From Bicyclus anynana (Eukaryota; Arthropoda; Insecta; Lepidoptera; Nymphalidae): a stretch of 64,000 nt of DNA. Location: positions 13,300,501 to 13,364,500 of the forward strand of contig NC_069083.1 in the NCBI RefSeq assembly GCF_947172395.1. Reading direction: 5' to 3'. The translations under genes were made by a program, and so were the position numbers. The notes below the pieces were generated by a model. The model made no database searches, was not told the origin of the DNA, and worked only from the letters and a program-made list of their open reading frames with translations. Shown piece after piece: positions 30,711 through 42,599 of this stretch (the first letter of the stretch is position 1; each line of letters opens with the position of its first letter).

Positions 30711-33505
30711 ATCACTATATTGCTATCGTATGTAATTAATTGTATTTACAATCATAATCATTTTATTAAGTCCTTGTATAATGGGCCACTGGACTGCTAG
30801 ACCTCGCTCTCTCTATTTTTTCAGTATTTATGTTACGCTGTACTTAAGCCGAATGATTACGTCTAGCATCTGCATTTATATTATTTACCCTAAGAATTAC
30901 AGGGTAGACATTATACATACAAATTGAAAAAAAAATTAAAAATTCATTCTCCAATACAGAAGACTCGGACAGAGCATTTTTGAAATTTATCAATTGCACG
31001 CCATTGCCTATAGAAGATTCACTACAAATAGACTTGGCACTACACTACACTACAAATAGATTTCAGAAGTATTTGTAAACTAAACCTACTTGAAATTCAA
31101 AATAGAACATAGGTATCTAAAGATATAGGTTTACGTACTCTCAAATTTGAAGCCTAAAGCTTCTGCTCTCGAGACGAACGCGTGACTGCTGCAGTGCTAC
31201 GTGTGATGTATGACTGTTTGCTCTGAGGTATATGTGTACAGTGACTTACATATATGTTACGCTTACCGAGAGTTTGAGGTCTCACGCAAATACACGTGTA
31301 TTTGTGAGGCTAAATAGACAAATATCTATCTTTACTTTATGAATGAATATAAATCGACTGTACTTTGAAAAAATCAAATACAACATTAAAACCGAAAAAA
31401 AGCTTGCCCTAATCTGTAATAATGATGTACCTGCGTAGATAAAGATCTAATCAAAGTAAAACTAATCCAATAAATCAATCCAAACAATAATAAAATTTAA
31501 AAACAATTTTAACAAGCAACCAAATATAGTCAACAATTGAGCGACTATTGTGACAGAGTTTTCATTATTATTATGTTTAATTTTGTATATTATTATAGCA
31601 TTATATACATTTTAGAATTGCATTTTTTAAGCAGATAAAGAAGATGGTCCAATTCTGGTCCGCTCTTGTACATCATATCATTAAAATTTAAAAAATACAA
31701 GGTTCTTATTAAAATCTAAACAAGTGAATAAATCTAACTAAATAAAAAGAAATGAAAATGAAATTAAAACCTAAGTTTTTAAGTTATATTAAGATGGCGC
31801 CCTTAAAGCATCTATGACATGACAATTGACAGCAAACGTCAAAACGACTACTGCATTGAAAACGCCATTAATCCGCCATTAATACTCTTATTAGTGTTGC
31901 ATTTCTTGGGAGATAATGAATATTATTTCAAAAGAATTAAAGTAAATTTGTAGATTTGTATAATCAAAAATAGTGTAAAAAAATATTTTCTTATATTTCC
32001 GCTAGTGTACAATGACTGAACCTGGGCTCCATACAATTTCGGACCATCTCCTTTATGACGACGACTGTACAACGTGCATAGGGATACGTAATTTTTGAAA
32101 AAGCGACAGCACTCATCGCGGAGTCGCAATGTCGCACCCTCCCCTCTTTTGTTGGCACAAGTACAAGTAGTTGTACACAGGTACTTTACAGTAGGTACGT
32201 GTAAACACGGGTGGTTTCGAGACAACGTCGTTGGATATTCTAAAAGCGTATGACTGGTATGATTATTATATGATGTACATTGCATTGCAATATTTCCGGA
32301 ACAGATGTGACTCTAAAATAGAGAATTTAAAAAATTATACCGTTGCATGTGCTGATAATGGTTATGTTTGGTCTTTGTTTTCTTTCTAAACTTTCATCCT
32401 CCCACATGATATAACTACAAACAAAAATAATCAAGAAATTGAATCACCTCTTCAAATACATCTCTTCTTCTACTTTATGTTCTTTATCACCTGGTGGTGC
32501 ATAGCGCCGAAACAAATAGTCTTTAAAATTTCGGTATCTTTTTTATTTGAAAGGAGATATTCATAATTGAAATGGAAAATGTACTAAAAATCTTTTATAT
32601 TTAACTAGATTACTCCATTAGAATATTAGCCGAAATAATAATTGCCAACTGGGAAAATAAGCTGATTTCACTATACTCTTTTACGCATATATACTCTTTT
32701 ACGTATATTTCACTGATCCTCATTGATTCTCAGATGTCTATGCAAACGAGTGCTGTCAATGTCAAAGTCACTTAATGAATGAGATGTCATTCTGAAATAT
32801 CATTTTTCATTCGCTTTTCGTATTTGTGCGTAAATAAAAGTGTTTCTTTTCATTATCTTTATCAAACTGTCACTGTTCCTACAAATTTGATTCTGTATAT
32901 TGTCATAATTTGACTATATGTGTCAAGTAAGTGTCAAATCCCTAATAAAAGTATCGTCTGTCAAAGGGTCCCGAATTCTTGCCCACAATTAACAGATTAG
33001 GCCAATGTAGATTTCTCTGAAAATTGTCCTCATGAGATCTTCTTAATTGTTCTAATTTATATTCAATTTTCAGCTCTGTATCATTCATATAATTTGGGCC
33101 CGAGTTTGTATGACCTTTAAGGTTTGCGTCACAGCACATGAGTCTACTGGTGAGGCTGCCATTATTATTATGCATTCAGACAATTCATTTACTTTTCAAA
33201 TACATAACTACCTACATTGAAATTATAAACGAAGTCAAACAAACAGTAATATTATGAAAGTTACTGAACAGTATTATAGTATGAGAGCGAACTATCGTCC
33301 TCTAATCTAATTCCAAGTTCGGAAAGCATCCGCACGTAGTCTGCGGAGTGCGGAATAAACTTCCGCATCACACGCGGGTATATGATACGGACGGTAAGCT
33401 TCTCTATGAACTAGTAAGCAGTCTGCTAAGCTTTGAGGTACCGACGCGAATATATTGTTTAGTGCCGAAATATGATTTTACTGAGTCTATAGTAATTTAA
33501 TAATG
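30711..33505. other. Long stretch with almost no recognisable content
   Basis: Only a decayed LINE 3' end ('gtatttgtaaactaaaccta' at 31069-31105) was recognised. The minus frame at 31923-32285 (120 codons) is Cys/Thr-rich without a family signature, and I leave it uncalled. Confidence 0.45.
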
Positions 33506-33776
33506 ATTGATAGCCCGGTGGAGATGACCTCTGTCTTCGATTCAGAGGGTGTAAATTCGAATCTGGTCCGGGGTTTAGACTTTCAACTAAATATAACTTG
33601 TCTCAAACGGTGACGAAACCTGCATACCTGAAAATTTTCTTAATTCTCTACAAGTTTGAAGTCTGCTAATCCGCAATGGGCCAGCGTGGTGGACTAACAA
33701 GCCTAATTCCTCTCATTCTGATATAAGAATCGTGCTCAACAGTGAGCCTGATATAGGTTAATGACGATGATGATGA
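33506..33776 (+). mobile_element. SINE-A, diverged
   Basis: Head GATAGCCCGGTGGAGATGAC, a degraded B box (AATTCGAATCT), body with 'gggccagcgtggtggactaa', and tail 'gacgatgatgatgatt'. A short internal deletion lies after 'gactttcaac'. Confidence 0.78.
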
Positions 33777-33805
33777 TTTAAATTAAATATGACATAACTT
33801 GACCT

Positions 33806-33862
33806 TTCAAGAGTGCTTGTAAACTAAGCCTAATTGAAATAAATGAATTTTGATTTTGATTG
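33806..33862 (+). mobile_element. LINE 3' end (Jockey/CR1-like)
   Basis: 'cttgtaaactaagcctaatt' followed by 'gaaataaatgaattttgat' and a TTTTGATT tail. Confidence 0.6.
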
Positions 33863-34427
33863 TAAAAAAACTTCGAAAACTTCGTTGTGATAAAACTTCG
33901 AAAGTTCATTCTGATATAAAATTAAATTAATTCGATATTTCCACTGTTCCTTGAAATTTTCGCTCCTGAGTCCTGAGTGACACAAAACACAAAAGTTTTT
34001 AAAATACGGAAATTAAAATCGGTCGACCAGGTTGATATAAGAACAATAAAATATTTGCATAATTACGAGTAAAACTCCATCAATCTGTTTATAATTACTA
34101 TATCCATTTATTTCCCAATTGCATTTAAGTTCAATCGAAAGAAAATGATTACAACCTACTTTTTCTTTTCACTGCACACATGAAAAACACGTGTAACGCG
34201 CATATTGATATTAAAAAGCAGTGTATTTCTTTGAATATAAATGACGGATAAAAACCGTTTTAATTTCCCTTGAGCCGGTAGTGGACGGGCGCGGGCTTGA
34301 GCCAGCAATTTGCCCGCTCTCATTATGAATATCCTTGTTCTACTGTCACAGACTCTGCATCGGCAGAAAACAGAATTAAATTTGTAAAATAAGTATGTAG
34401 ATTGTAGGTACCTTTTAATAAATGTCA

Positions 34428-34905
34428 TCATCATCATCATCATCATATCCGCCGATGGACGTCCAATACAGGACATTTTGTAGGGACTTCCAAACATCAC
34501 AATCTTGAGCCGCCTGCATCTATCGCCGATATTAGTAAATTGATAGGATAGAAAATAAAAGGTTAGCAAATAGATGAAACGGTGTGGAATGATGAAACGG
34601 TAAAGATGTAATGGATGGGCGAAACAATATATCCACGCATGCGCGGTCGAGGGAATTCTAAATATGAAATGAATCTGGAATGTGAATGTAGATGGCCTAA
34701 CCTGAAGTGGGCGAACGAAAGAGTTCGTTCGCCACACATCCAGCGAATCCCTGCGACTTGGTGGGGGTTCGTCCAACACTGCGTTTTTTAGCACAGGGTC
34801 GCCATTCCAGCACCTTGAGACCACAACGTCCAACGGCTCTTTGAACTATGTGCCCTGCCATTGGCACTTTAGCTTCACGATTCATTAAGTGGGGTGACTT
34901 TGGTT
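34428..34905 (-). mobile_element. RTE 3' fragment interrupted by a 216-bp insertion
   Basis: The tail (ATC)n at 34428-34446 leads, on the minus strand, from the C-terminus (34447-34520) and, after the insert, from 34737 to 34905 with KVLEWRPCAKKRSVGRTPT. Compared with 21588-21862, the interruption falls within the codons for the W-M-Q-A segment. Confidence 0.8.
34521..34736. mobile_element. 216-bp insertion with terminal hairpin
   Basis: It is inserted within an RTE fragment at GCATC|CATCC, leaving CATC on both sides (34517-34520 and 34737-34740). Near its right end is a perfect 10-bp hairpin, GGCGAACGAA-agag-TTCGTTCGCC. It has no coding potential. It does not match any class I know: the hairpin recalls a Helitron, but CTRR is absent. 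Confidence 0.65.
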
Positions 34906-35121
34906 CTTAAGCGGATCTTCTCATTCCTGATTCAACCACGCAGAGATACTCCTGGAGATACTTTATAAATATAACTCATATTAATTTTCAACTTAACGGA
35001 CTTGAATGAAATCTGTATAAACTTAGATCCCCCACTGTCAATAAAAGTTATGATTACATAAGTCGTACCCGTAAAACGTCCCCAGACAAGCTTAATTTTT
35101 TTATTGATATAATATTACTTA

Positions 35122-35275
35122 TTAGCGAACGCCTGCGACTTCGTCCTCCTTTAGATCTCCTTAATCTGGCCCTCTCGCAAAATCCGTTCTTATGGGATCT
35201 CTAAACTACCTCTAATTCGAGCCTAATTTCAACCTTGTACTTCAAGCAGTTTTCCAGATTTCTGGATGGATTTCT
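35122..35275 (-). mobile_element. Diverged Helitron 3' portion
   Basis: 'ttagcgaacgcctgcgactt' at the end, then 'cctccttaatctggccctct'-like sequence, shared with 48602-48780 ('cctctttaatctggccctat', 'caaaatccattcttagcgga'). Confidence 0.55.
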
Positions 35276-36550
35276 TTCTCTTTTGTATATAAAAATTTCT
35301 TGTGTACGCCTAGCCTTAGTAGATGTATAAGCGTTTTGAACATTATCAGAAAATAAATCATGGCTTGAGGAAACAAAAATAGAAATACCTGACACAGAAT
35401 ACGTTTTATAATAAACAGATAAAACGAACGCGCTGAAAACTAGACGACTATAAATCAAGAGATAATATCGGAAAGTTAAGGCGCCAGGTCTTACAGAAAA
35501 TCTCTAGGAAACCCAGATCCACGTCCCGTCTTGTTGCCTGGCAGATTTAATATAGCGTTAATATTCTTTCTCGAATGTACTATATTACAAGAAGGAATCG
35601 CATTCTTCGGTCTGAGTTTCTTCAAATATTTTATTTATAGCAAAAGTATCGCGTAAAAGTATCTGGAATTGAAAGGTACAAATGGGAACCAAATATAGAA
35701 CACGTTACACGTTGAATAAAATGTTGAAACTGATATAAAAAGATAACGAATAGGAGTAACACGTAATGATAAATTATCGAATTTAATTTTTAAATAACTT
35801 TAAATAGTTTAAAAACTAAAAATACGCTTTTAGCACGCACTAAAAATTACAAATATTGGATTTAAGTCTCGTGTCGTCTCGTCTCTGAGAGCGAACCCTT
35901 TGATTTGATATCCATATCATGGCGGTGGATTTCAAACAGCCAGTTCGCCATTTTGGGGAGGACGCCATATTGAGTTTGTAATGACGTTTCTTAGCTAGTC
36001 ATGTATTGTCATCAGAACTCAGAGCGTGTGCAAAATTTTATCTTAATAAAAAACCGGGAAGAGGTTCTAATTAAGATTCCAAGATTTTCTTACATTACAT
36101 AGATACAAGTGAAGCTAATATAAAGCGTGTAAAAAGGACTAATAAATAAATGAGAGAGAGACAATATAAAATCGCATAGGTATGTAACTTACAATCATTT
36201 ATTCAAAAGTTCTTTATTTTTTTTTTAAATCACCTAAAGCTAATTCAAACACAAATAAAACATTATTTCACTGTGGCGAACATTTATCATTGCGATTACT
36301 GGGCGTATCACTGATATCTCTTATCTGCGAATGAAAAAATAATTTAGTCCCGTATTCCTCCTCTATGTTTTAACAATGAAATAAATAATGTTGAATAGAG
36401 TATTGTAAAACATATTAAGCTTTCTTTTTTAGATTTACTGAGGTGATTTTTTGAAACCACCATTTTACTAATCTATTTTTATATATAATAATGAAATATG
36501 TGTCCTATATCTATTGCGTAACTTGATCTTACTGTGAACTTATTTTAATA
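35276..36550. other. Non-coding; one GC-richer island
   Basis: Around 35870-36060 ('catggcggtggatttcaaac', 'gacgtttcttagctagtcat', 'gtattgtcatcagaactcag') the composition changes. This may be an unclassified repeat, because I recall similar sequence in lepidopteran DNA. Confidence 0.35.
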
Positions 36551-36745
36551 CTAGCTGACGCCGCGCGGTTTCACTCGCGTGGTTCTCGTTCCCGTGGGAA
36601 TACGGAGATGTATGTAGTCTATAGCCTTCCGCGATAAATGGGCTATCTAACACTGAAAGAATTTTTCAAATCAGACCAGTAGTTCCTGAGATTAGCGCGT
36701 TCAATCAAACAAACAAACACTTCAGCTTTATAACATTAGTATAGA
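36551..36745 (-). mobile_element. Complete non-autonomous Helitron
   Basis: A|CTAG at 36551, 'ctgacgccgcgcggtttcac', 'gggctatctaacactgaaag', then the TC end as 'ataacattagtataga'. This is the best full-length match to the Helitron hit by the Sailor-like element. Confidence 0.85.
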
Positions 36746-37285
36746 AGATAACATCTATTCGCGATGTGAATGCAACACACTCAAATTAAAAACAAAAAAA
36801 ACAACACAAGTTTTTAAAAAATTGGAAGGACAACGAAATATTAGACATGTCAAAACTTTCTTTTTTATTAAATAAATAAGTAGAATTGACTTTTATCTAG
36901 ACAGTAGCTTTATCTTACTTATCATAACTTAAGCCGCTAAATGTCAGAGAAGGCTGACTCGATGTTGACTCAGCGTTGTTGACTTTACCTAGGTTCACTG
37001 GCCTAGCGACCTAGCAATCACGGCTTAGACATTGTACGGGACAATATGATATATCGTACGTAAACGCGTACTCATCTTCTTTGTATGGCCCTTTTATGGA
37101 GAGTCTTAAGCCACAAGCGTGAAAGGCAACCCGCGATAATGATGGATGGGCCGACTTTCTCATGGTAATATTAGCATGATAAATAACGTGTCCTCATTGA
37201 ATGGGAGGGCTTTTTGTAGAATTTGTATAACTGTAACTTCCTAACAACCGTCGATTTTCTTTAGATAATACACTGATATTAGCAT
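36746..37285. other. No feature recognised
   Basis: AT-rich apart from a mixed-composition patch at 36940-37200. Confidence 0.4.
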
Positions 37286-37522
37286 CTAGCGGACGCCCGC
37301 GACTTCATCCGCGTGGAATTCAGTTTTTCACAAATTCCGCAGGAACTATGGATTTTTCCGAGATGTAAAATAGCCTATGTGTTAATCCAGAGTAAAATCT
37401 ATTTCCATTCCAATTTTTAGCCAAATCGCTTCAGTGGCCGCAGCGTAAAAGAGGAACAAACATACTTACACACTTTCACACTTACACACACACAAACTTT
37501 CGCCTATAAAATATTGGTATGA
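37286..37522 (-). mobile_element. Non-autonomous Helitron
   Basis: It has CTAG plus 'cggacgcccgcgacttcatc', 'aatagcctatgtgttaatcc', a CA-rich stretch (37463-37495) and 'cctataaaatattggtatga'. The base before CTAG is T rather than A. Confidence 0.78.
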
Positions 37523-37616
37523 AGTGACGTGATTTTGTGGACTATTCCGCATTGTAAAGTGAATTTTTTGACTAAGATGAATAGGTATATTACTTTAAAC
37601 TAGCTATCTGCATCAC

Positions 37617-37688
37617 AAGGGGTAGGGTGAGGTAGGGATAATGAAGAAGTGCACGTAAGTCAATGCGAAGCTTGACCGGGTCTGCTAG
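37617..37688 (+). mobile_element. Helitron 3' end, G-rich minisatellite family
   Basis: 'ggggtagggtgaggtaggga', then 'gcgaagcttgaccgggtctg' and CTAG|T. It matches the 3' end of the element at 50871-51282. Confidence 0.7.
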
Positions 37689-38340
37689 TGCTAAATAATA
37701 TAATGATGCTTAATGTAAAAAAAAGTAGTAATAATATGTATCCTTAATTGAGGTTCTGTGATATGAGAGTAGATTAAGTTAAATTTAAAAGTCTATACTT
37801 AATTAATATTTTTAAACAAATTAAATGCAGACTTAAACAAGTCCAGCCCGAAGAAAACCCTTTAAATAAATTTATTCTTACAGCCATTACTGAATACGAA
37901 TATAGATTCGAGAGCTTGCTAATGGTTATGAATAAAAATTTATCGCCTACAAAATGACCCTTTATACAGTTAAGCTCTATCTCAATTAAAACGCTATTAT
38001 GCACTTGATTTGTGGGCGCAACGGACGCCATGTGGTCCCAGCTATTTCCATAATAACTACTTACGCTTTAAATTTATTTTAATGGATTGGTTATCATTTT
38101 AGCGCTAATAGGTTTGTTTTTGATAATACGTTAGCCACCTATACCCTTAAAACCAATCGATGGATTTCCTGTAATCTATCGAAATCGATATAGCAAAGGT
38201 AAGGGCGTGGGCTGGCAAATTACCATCTTTTATATAATTATCAGGACATAAGACTATCTTTGAGGCAGTATTATATTTATAGTTAGGCAAACATGTTGAT
38301 TGTTAACTACAAACTTACATTGATATAATATCATTATTAG
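37689..38340. other. No feature recognised
   Basis: A minus frame of 85 codons at 37774-38031 has no motif. Confidence 0.4.
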
Positions 38341-38368
38341 CAACCCATATTCGCCTCACTGTCGTCCA

Positions 38369-38500
38369 GCGGGCAAACGCTACAGAGGTAGACCATACTC
38401 TAGATGAGACGATGATATTAAAAAAATTGCAGGCCCACAATGGCTACAAATCGCTAAAGACCGAGAAAAATGGAAATCTTTGGAGGAGACCTTTACCTGA
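38369..38500 (+). pseudogene. LINE reverse-transcriptase C-terminal remnant
   Basis: The frame AGKRYRGRPYSR, a TGA stop where W is expected, then DDDIKKIAGPQWLQIAKDRE and KWKSLEETFT with its own stop. This is the W-DDI-AG-W-DR-W-LE block of an RTE-like LINE family different from the GAT-tailed one. A scrap of SINE-A tail ('gcaacccatattcgcctcac') sits directly upstream at 38341-38360. Confidence 0.72.
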
Positions 38501-38660
38501 GGCCAGTAAAATGTAGTTTTTTTTTAATAAATACCATAAAATAGTTAAATACTATTTTTTTTTAAAAACTAGGTAATTCTCACAAAGTTGTATTTATGTA
38601 CTAGAAAAAACACTTTTTTTTTAATTGTTTTATTTAATTTTTTTTTCATTTATTTATTTT

Positions 38661-38973
38661 TATTCGCCTCACTGTTGAGCACGAGTCACCTCAGAAGGAG
38701 AGGTGTTAGGCCAATAGTCTACCACGCTGGCCCAATGCGGATTGGCAGACTTCATACACGTATAGAATTAAGAAAATTCTCAGGTACCTATTCAAGTAAC
38801 AACGCAAGTTTCCTCACGATGTATTACCTTCACCGTTTGAGACACGTGATATTTAATTTCTTAAAATGCACTTAACTGAAAAGTTGAAGGTGCATGCCTC
38901 AGAACGAATTCGAACCCTCACCCTCTGAATCGAAGGCAGAGGTCATATACACTGGGCTATCATAACTCCACGG
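38661..38973 (-). mobile_element. SINE-A, full length with a 19-bp internal insert
   Basis: It runs from 'tattcgcctcactgttgagc' to the head ('actgggctatcataactc'). An extra segment, 'acctattcaagtaacaacgc', separates 'attctcaggt' from 'aagtttcctcacg'. The B box is weakened (GAATTCGAACCC on the plus strand). Confidence 0.78.
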
Positions 38974-39016
38974 GTCTATGTATATGGACATATACATAAT
39001 ATACAAAGCCAAATAT

Positions 39017-39201
39017 CATCATCATCATTAACAGCCGATGAACATCTACTGCTGGACATAGGCCTCTTGCATGGACTTCCAAACAAAGCGGTCTTGAGCC
39101 ACGAGCATGCAGCTGCAACCCGCTTGATGTCCTCAGTCCACCTAGTGGGAGGTCGACCAACACTGCGCTTTCCGGCGCGGGGTTGCCGTTCCAGCACTGG
39201 C
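39017..39201 (-). mobile_element. RTE LINE 3' end, 14-bp target duplication
   Basis: ACAAAGCCAAATAT flanks it at 39003-39016 and 39202-39215. The (ATC)n tail is on the left. Minus-strand pieces read VLERQPRAGKRSVGRPPTRW, then EDIKRVAAACSWLKTALFGS. It is 5' truncated at 185 bp and out of frame. Confidence 0.88.
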
Positions 39202-39215
39202 ACAAAGCCAAATAT

Positions 39216-39743
39216 AGATATCCTAAAATCACAAACTATTCCTTTGACTTCGTTGTAAAATGAAATTTTTATATGGTGTAAAATTGAGCTACTATCTGAG
39301 AGCAAAAACGAATACCCTGGCAAAATTCAATTTCGTGTTTGATCCTTGAAAAAAAATTAAAAAAAAAAAGAAATCAAAGGCCCACATTTCACAATAAAAG
39401 CCTACGCGCTGCCGTACACGTTTTTACGTGTATATCCGATTAAAGGTAATAGGCGGGTTGGCTTTTCGGCTTTTCGGCATTTCCAGCGGCTGAGGCTGGC
39501 ACCGGAGTGCCTGGAATAGAATGTTAGTCTAAGAGCCCGACGTACATAAACCTACTCTCATCGATTTTCTAGTCAAATTTATTTTCTGCAATACAATGTT
39601 AAGTTAATGTATGAAATGATTTTATCGAGATTAATGTTTGACCGATTTATTTGATTAAAAAAAATCTGATTTTTGAAAATAAATAGAAAAATAATCGAAA
39701 CGTATTTTGTATATGAAGTGTCATTTTTATGTAACTTGTATGG
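39216..39743. other. Non-coding stretch
   Basis: The A-rich run at 39348-39370 is the main feature. Confidence 0.4.
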
Positions 39744-39916
39744 GAATCTCGGGAATCCATGGATTTTTTAGGGACAAAAAGTAGCCTGTATGTTAATCCA
39801 GAGTAAAATCTATTTTCATTCCAAATTTCAGCCAAATCGCTTCAGAGTTAAAGAGTAACAAACATCCAAATAAACATATATCCATACAAACTTTCGCGTT
39901 TATAATATAAGTAGGC
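39744..39916 (-). mobile_element. Helitron lacking its CTAG end
   Basis: 'aaaaagtagcctgtatgtta', 'ccaaatttcagccaaatcgc' and 'cgcgtttataatataagtag' match the 16916-17110 copy. The 3' GC block is missing. Confidence 0.65.
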
Positions 39917-40027
39917 GAATTTGACGTTATAAATTAATAAATATTTCAATTTCAATCCTAAATTTTTATTTCCTCCCTTCCTCCCCAATTCATTTTTACA
40001 TTGAAAAGAATCAGTACGGCTATTCTC

Positions 40028-40178
40028 TAACGTTTTGTGTATCTCGCAAGTGCGAGTTTGGAACTTACTCTCATCTTATTCTTCACTATTATCTTTCTCA
40101 TTTTATAGTATCCTGTTAAACAGAGAGCGATAGAGGTGAATTCGAAACTCGTACTTGCGAGTTATAAAAATATCGTTA
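40028..40178. mobile_element. MITE with inverted ends, 151 bp
   Basis: The left end, TAACGTTTTGTGTATCTCGC, pairs with the inverted right end, TAACGATATTTTTATAACTC; both continue into CGCAAGTNCGAGTTT. It is non-coding. Confidence 0.65.
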
Positions 40179-40209
40179 CAGAATAAATAGCCTAGCTGTA
40201 GTTACCCGA

Positions 40210-40367
40210 GACGAGAGAGACGAGAGTTAGACGTACATCTTGGCTCAAGAACTTACGCCAATGGTTTAATATGAGTACCAGATCACTCTTTCGGGCAGCA
40301 GTGAACAAAGTTAAATTAGCCTTAATGATTGCTGATCCGATAGGAGATGGCACTATAAGAAGAAGAA
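40210..40367 (+). mobile_element. 5'-truncated LINE, 12-bp target duplication, AAG tail
   Basis: GTAGTTACCCGA flanks it at 40198-40209 and 40368-40379. The frame is open over the whole 158 bp: RRTSWLKNLRQWFNMSTRSL, then FRAAVNKVKLALMIADPIGD, then an (AGA)n tail. This matches the conserved W-LRQW-LFRAA-MIA ending of a further lepidopteran LINE family. It is too short to be functional but well preserved. Confidence 0.85.
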
Positions 40368-40379
40368 GTAGTTACCCGA

Positions 40380-40710
40380 TGTGAGTGGTTGTTGTTAGTC
40401 GGGATCTTGTACTACATGTACGCTGTAGATGCAATGGTACAGAGCGTGTCCGTTCACCACACTGTAGCTGTGACAGCACAGTGTTCGCTTATCTTAATTG
40501 CTTCCCCGGATACGATCAGCCGCGAATTTATCTAAAGCCGCTAGTATTTGCTGTGCCACTTTTTAAAAGACACAGTTAAAAATAACTTTTAAAAGTAAAA
40601 TAACTTTTAAAAGATTTTAAAAGCTTTTCTTTTTCTTTTGCTGTTATAGTTGACGTAACAAACATAATATACACCAGTCATTGTCGTGTGCCAGCCAACC
40701 TTAAGCATAA
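40380..40710. other. No feature recognised
   Basis: 'aaaataacttttaaaag' is repeated around 40579-40620; otherwise nothing. Confidence 0.4.
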
Positions 40711-40930
40711 GGGCTCCCACACACGGGCCACCGGCCACAACCACAAAACGCCGCTAGTGGCATATTTCCTGTAATTTTTATATATTTTATATGGACTCGA
40801 CTCACATGGTTGATGCCAGTGGCCTCCACACGCTACAATCGTAGTCGCTCGCTTCTTATGGCCCGCACCGGCCACTAAACGCCGCCATACTCTACTCGTA
40901 CGATTCGGCACCCCTCTCTCTCTCTCTTAT
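40711..40930. mobile_element. GC-rich foldback relative, truncated
   Basis: It shares 'acgggccaccggccacaacc', 'cacacgctacaatcgt' and 'ggccactaaacgccg' with 24711-25083, in the same orientation. The right terminal repeat is absent, and a (CT)n run ends it. Confidence 0.6.
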
Positions 40931-41056
40931 CTCAGTAAACATCGTCTATCTAAGGCGGTGGAGTTTGCAAAAATATTCATAATGTATTGTTACCTACTGT
41001 ACAATTAATTTACTATGAATATTTTCAATTAGCATAAAATATATTTTTTTTGACTC

Positions 41057-41140
41057 ATCATCGTCACAGCTGATGGACGTCCATTGCTTCAAGATTAGAC
41101 TTGCAAACACCACGGTATCGAGCTGCCAGCAGCATTTTTA
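41057..41140 (-). mobile_element. Decayed RTE 3' end
   Basis: 'actcatcatcgtcacagctg' plus 'atggacgtccattgcttca' matches the minus-strand RTE tail region. Coding sequence is unreadable. Confidence 0.45.
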
Positions 41141-42590
41141 AGGCTACCTTTATAAGTATACTCGAACAAAAAAAAATCTTTTTTAAAATTAAAAGCCTAT
41201 AGTGAAATCCAGTTTCGATTTCATCTCATAAAATGTAAAGAAATTGCACAAAACTGTGTTTTCCAATACGCGCAGTGTTCGCTTTTACGTCTATATCCGA
41301 TAAATGACAATAGGGCTTGTCAGTATTATCAAAGGCATTGATGCACAGAAGCGTGTTTGACACGAAAAACAAATACACATAGAGCTAAAGGCAATAGTGG
41401 TTTCAATTGATCACCAAATGTGATCTTACATTGTGATGTGTTATTTACACACATCCAAACAGCTATTTAACGAAAACATACCTACGGCATCTTTTATTCT
41501 GCTTATTAGTAATAATAGATACTATCGTAGAGAATTAAGTTTAGCTATCGTAAATTCTACTTCACCTACTATTTTTAGACATTTATTTATTACTTCTTTT
41601 TTTTAATTTTTAACAATATAAGTATAAAATACAAAACATTATTAAAAATTAAAAAAAAAAAAAAATCATTAATTGTTATTCCTATCTGTTATAACGTAAG
41701 TTTGCCTTAGTGTGAAAAGCTGTATTTTCTCTACGTACACATTAGTTGTATCATAAACTCATCCACAAAACAAACAATACTAAAAGGTAACGTTTTTTGT
41801 GAGCTCACCATTGCTCGTGGGGCACTTTATTCTAAAGCGAGTTTTTTTAAGCATCCATTGGTCTAAGATCTTATAGGAAAACCTTTCATTGAAAAACCCA
41901 GCTATCTCTTATGTGACTAAAATCCCGTAAGCTCTATAAAGTTTTTTAAGAAATTCTTAAAATAAATATTATGAGAAATTTAATAGTTTAGCTTGTGTCA
42001 AAAACCTTTATAAGCTTCTAATGCAGAAGTTGTCGCAACCAACCTCTAGTCTGTATATACAAGATCTGCTAATTGTCAGTCTGAAGTACCGGTGTAATAG
42101 TGCTAGCTTTTAGGTTAAAACAAATTTTATTCACCCGTTTTTATACCTCGATCACCGTAATGGGACACCATTAAGCCTAAGTGCCGCGGCCGCGACAATG
42201 TGCCGCCAATATACCACGAATATAAAAAGAACACCATTGTCATGAGCAACAAGCAAAAAAGAACAAATCTAAGCCCAAGATTCAAAGAAATTAATAATAG
42301 TGGAATTCTCTGTGTCAGACTTCTACTAGGGAAGTACTTACCTTCTTCTTCATTTGTCTTATCGAAGGTTGGCGACTAATGTGGCTATACTAACTTTCAA
42401 CAACAATACAATAACGATCGATCGAACAACGATCATGTGCTAATGCCGTAACACTCGCGGAGATTTTTGCGCAAGTAGGTGCGTTATCTGCCAGGTTTCG
42501 GCTTCCTCGGAACTCGACCAGAGAATAGTAAGATGTACCTATTCGTAGCATGTCCTGTGAAATATTACTCTGTTATATTTATAGTCTTAC
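41141..42590. other. Non-coding stretch
   Basis: 'accgtaatgggacaccatta' followed by 'agcctaagtgccgcgg' at 42155-42190 is loosely repeated at 43912-43950 ('cgtaatggggcatgattaca'), suggesting an old shared repeat. Nothing else recognised. Confidence 0.4.
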
Positions 42591-42599
42591 AGACATAGC

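Noticed and set aside
31923..32285. 120-codon minus frame rich in Cys and Thr
   Set aside because: Cys spacing fits no zinc-binding pattern, and neither splice signals nor neighbours support a gene.
34156..34833. 225-codon minus frame
   Set aside because: It runs through an RTE fragment, a 216-bp insertion and the (ATC)n tail (poly-Met), so it is not one gene.
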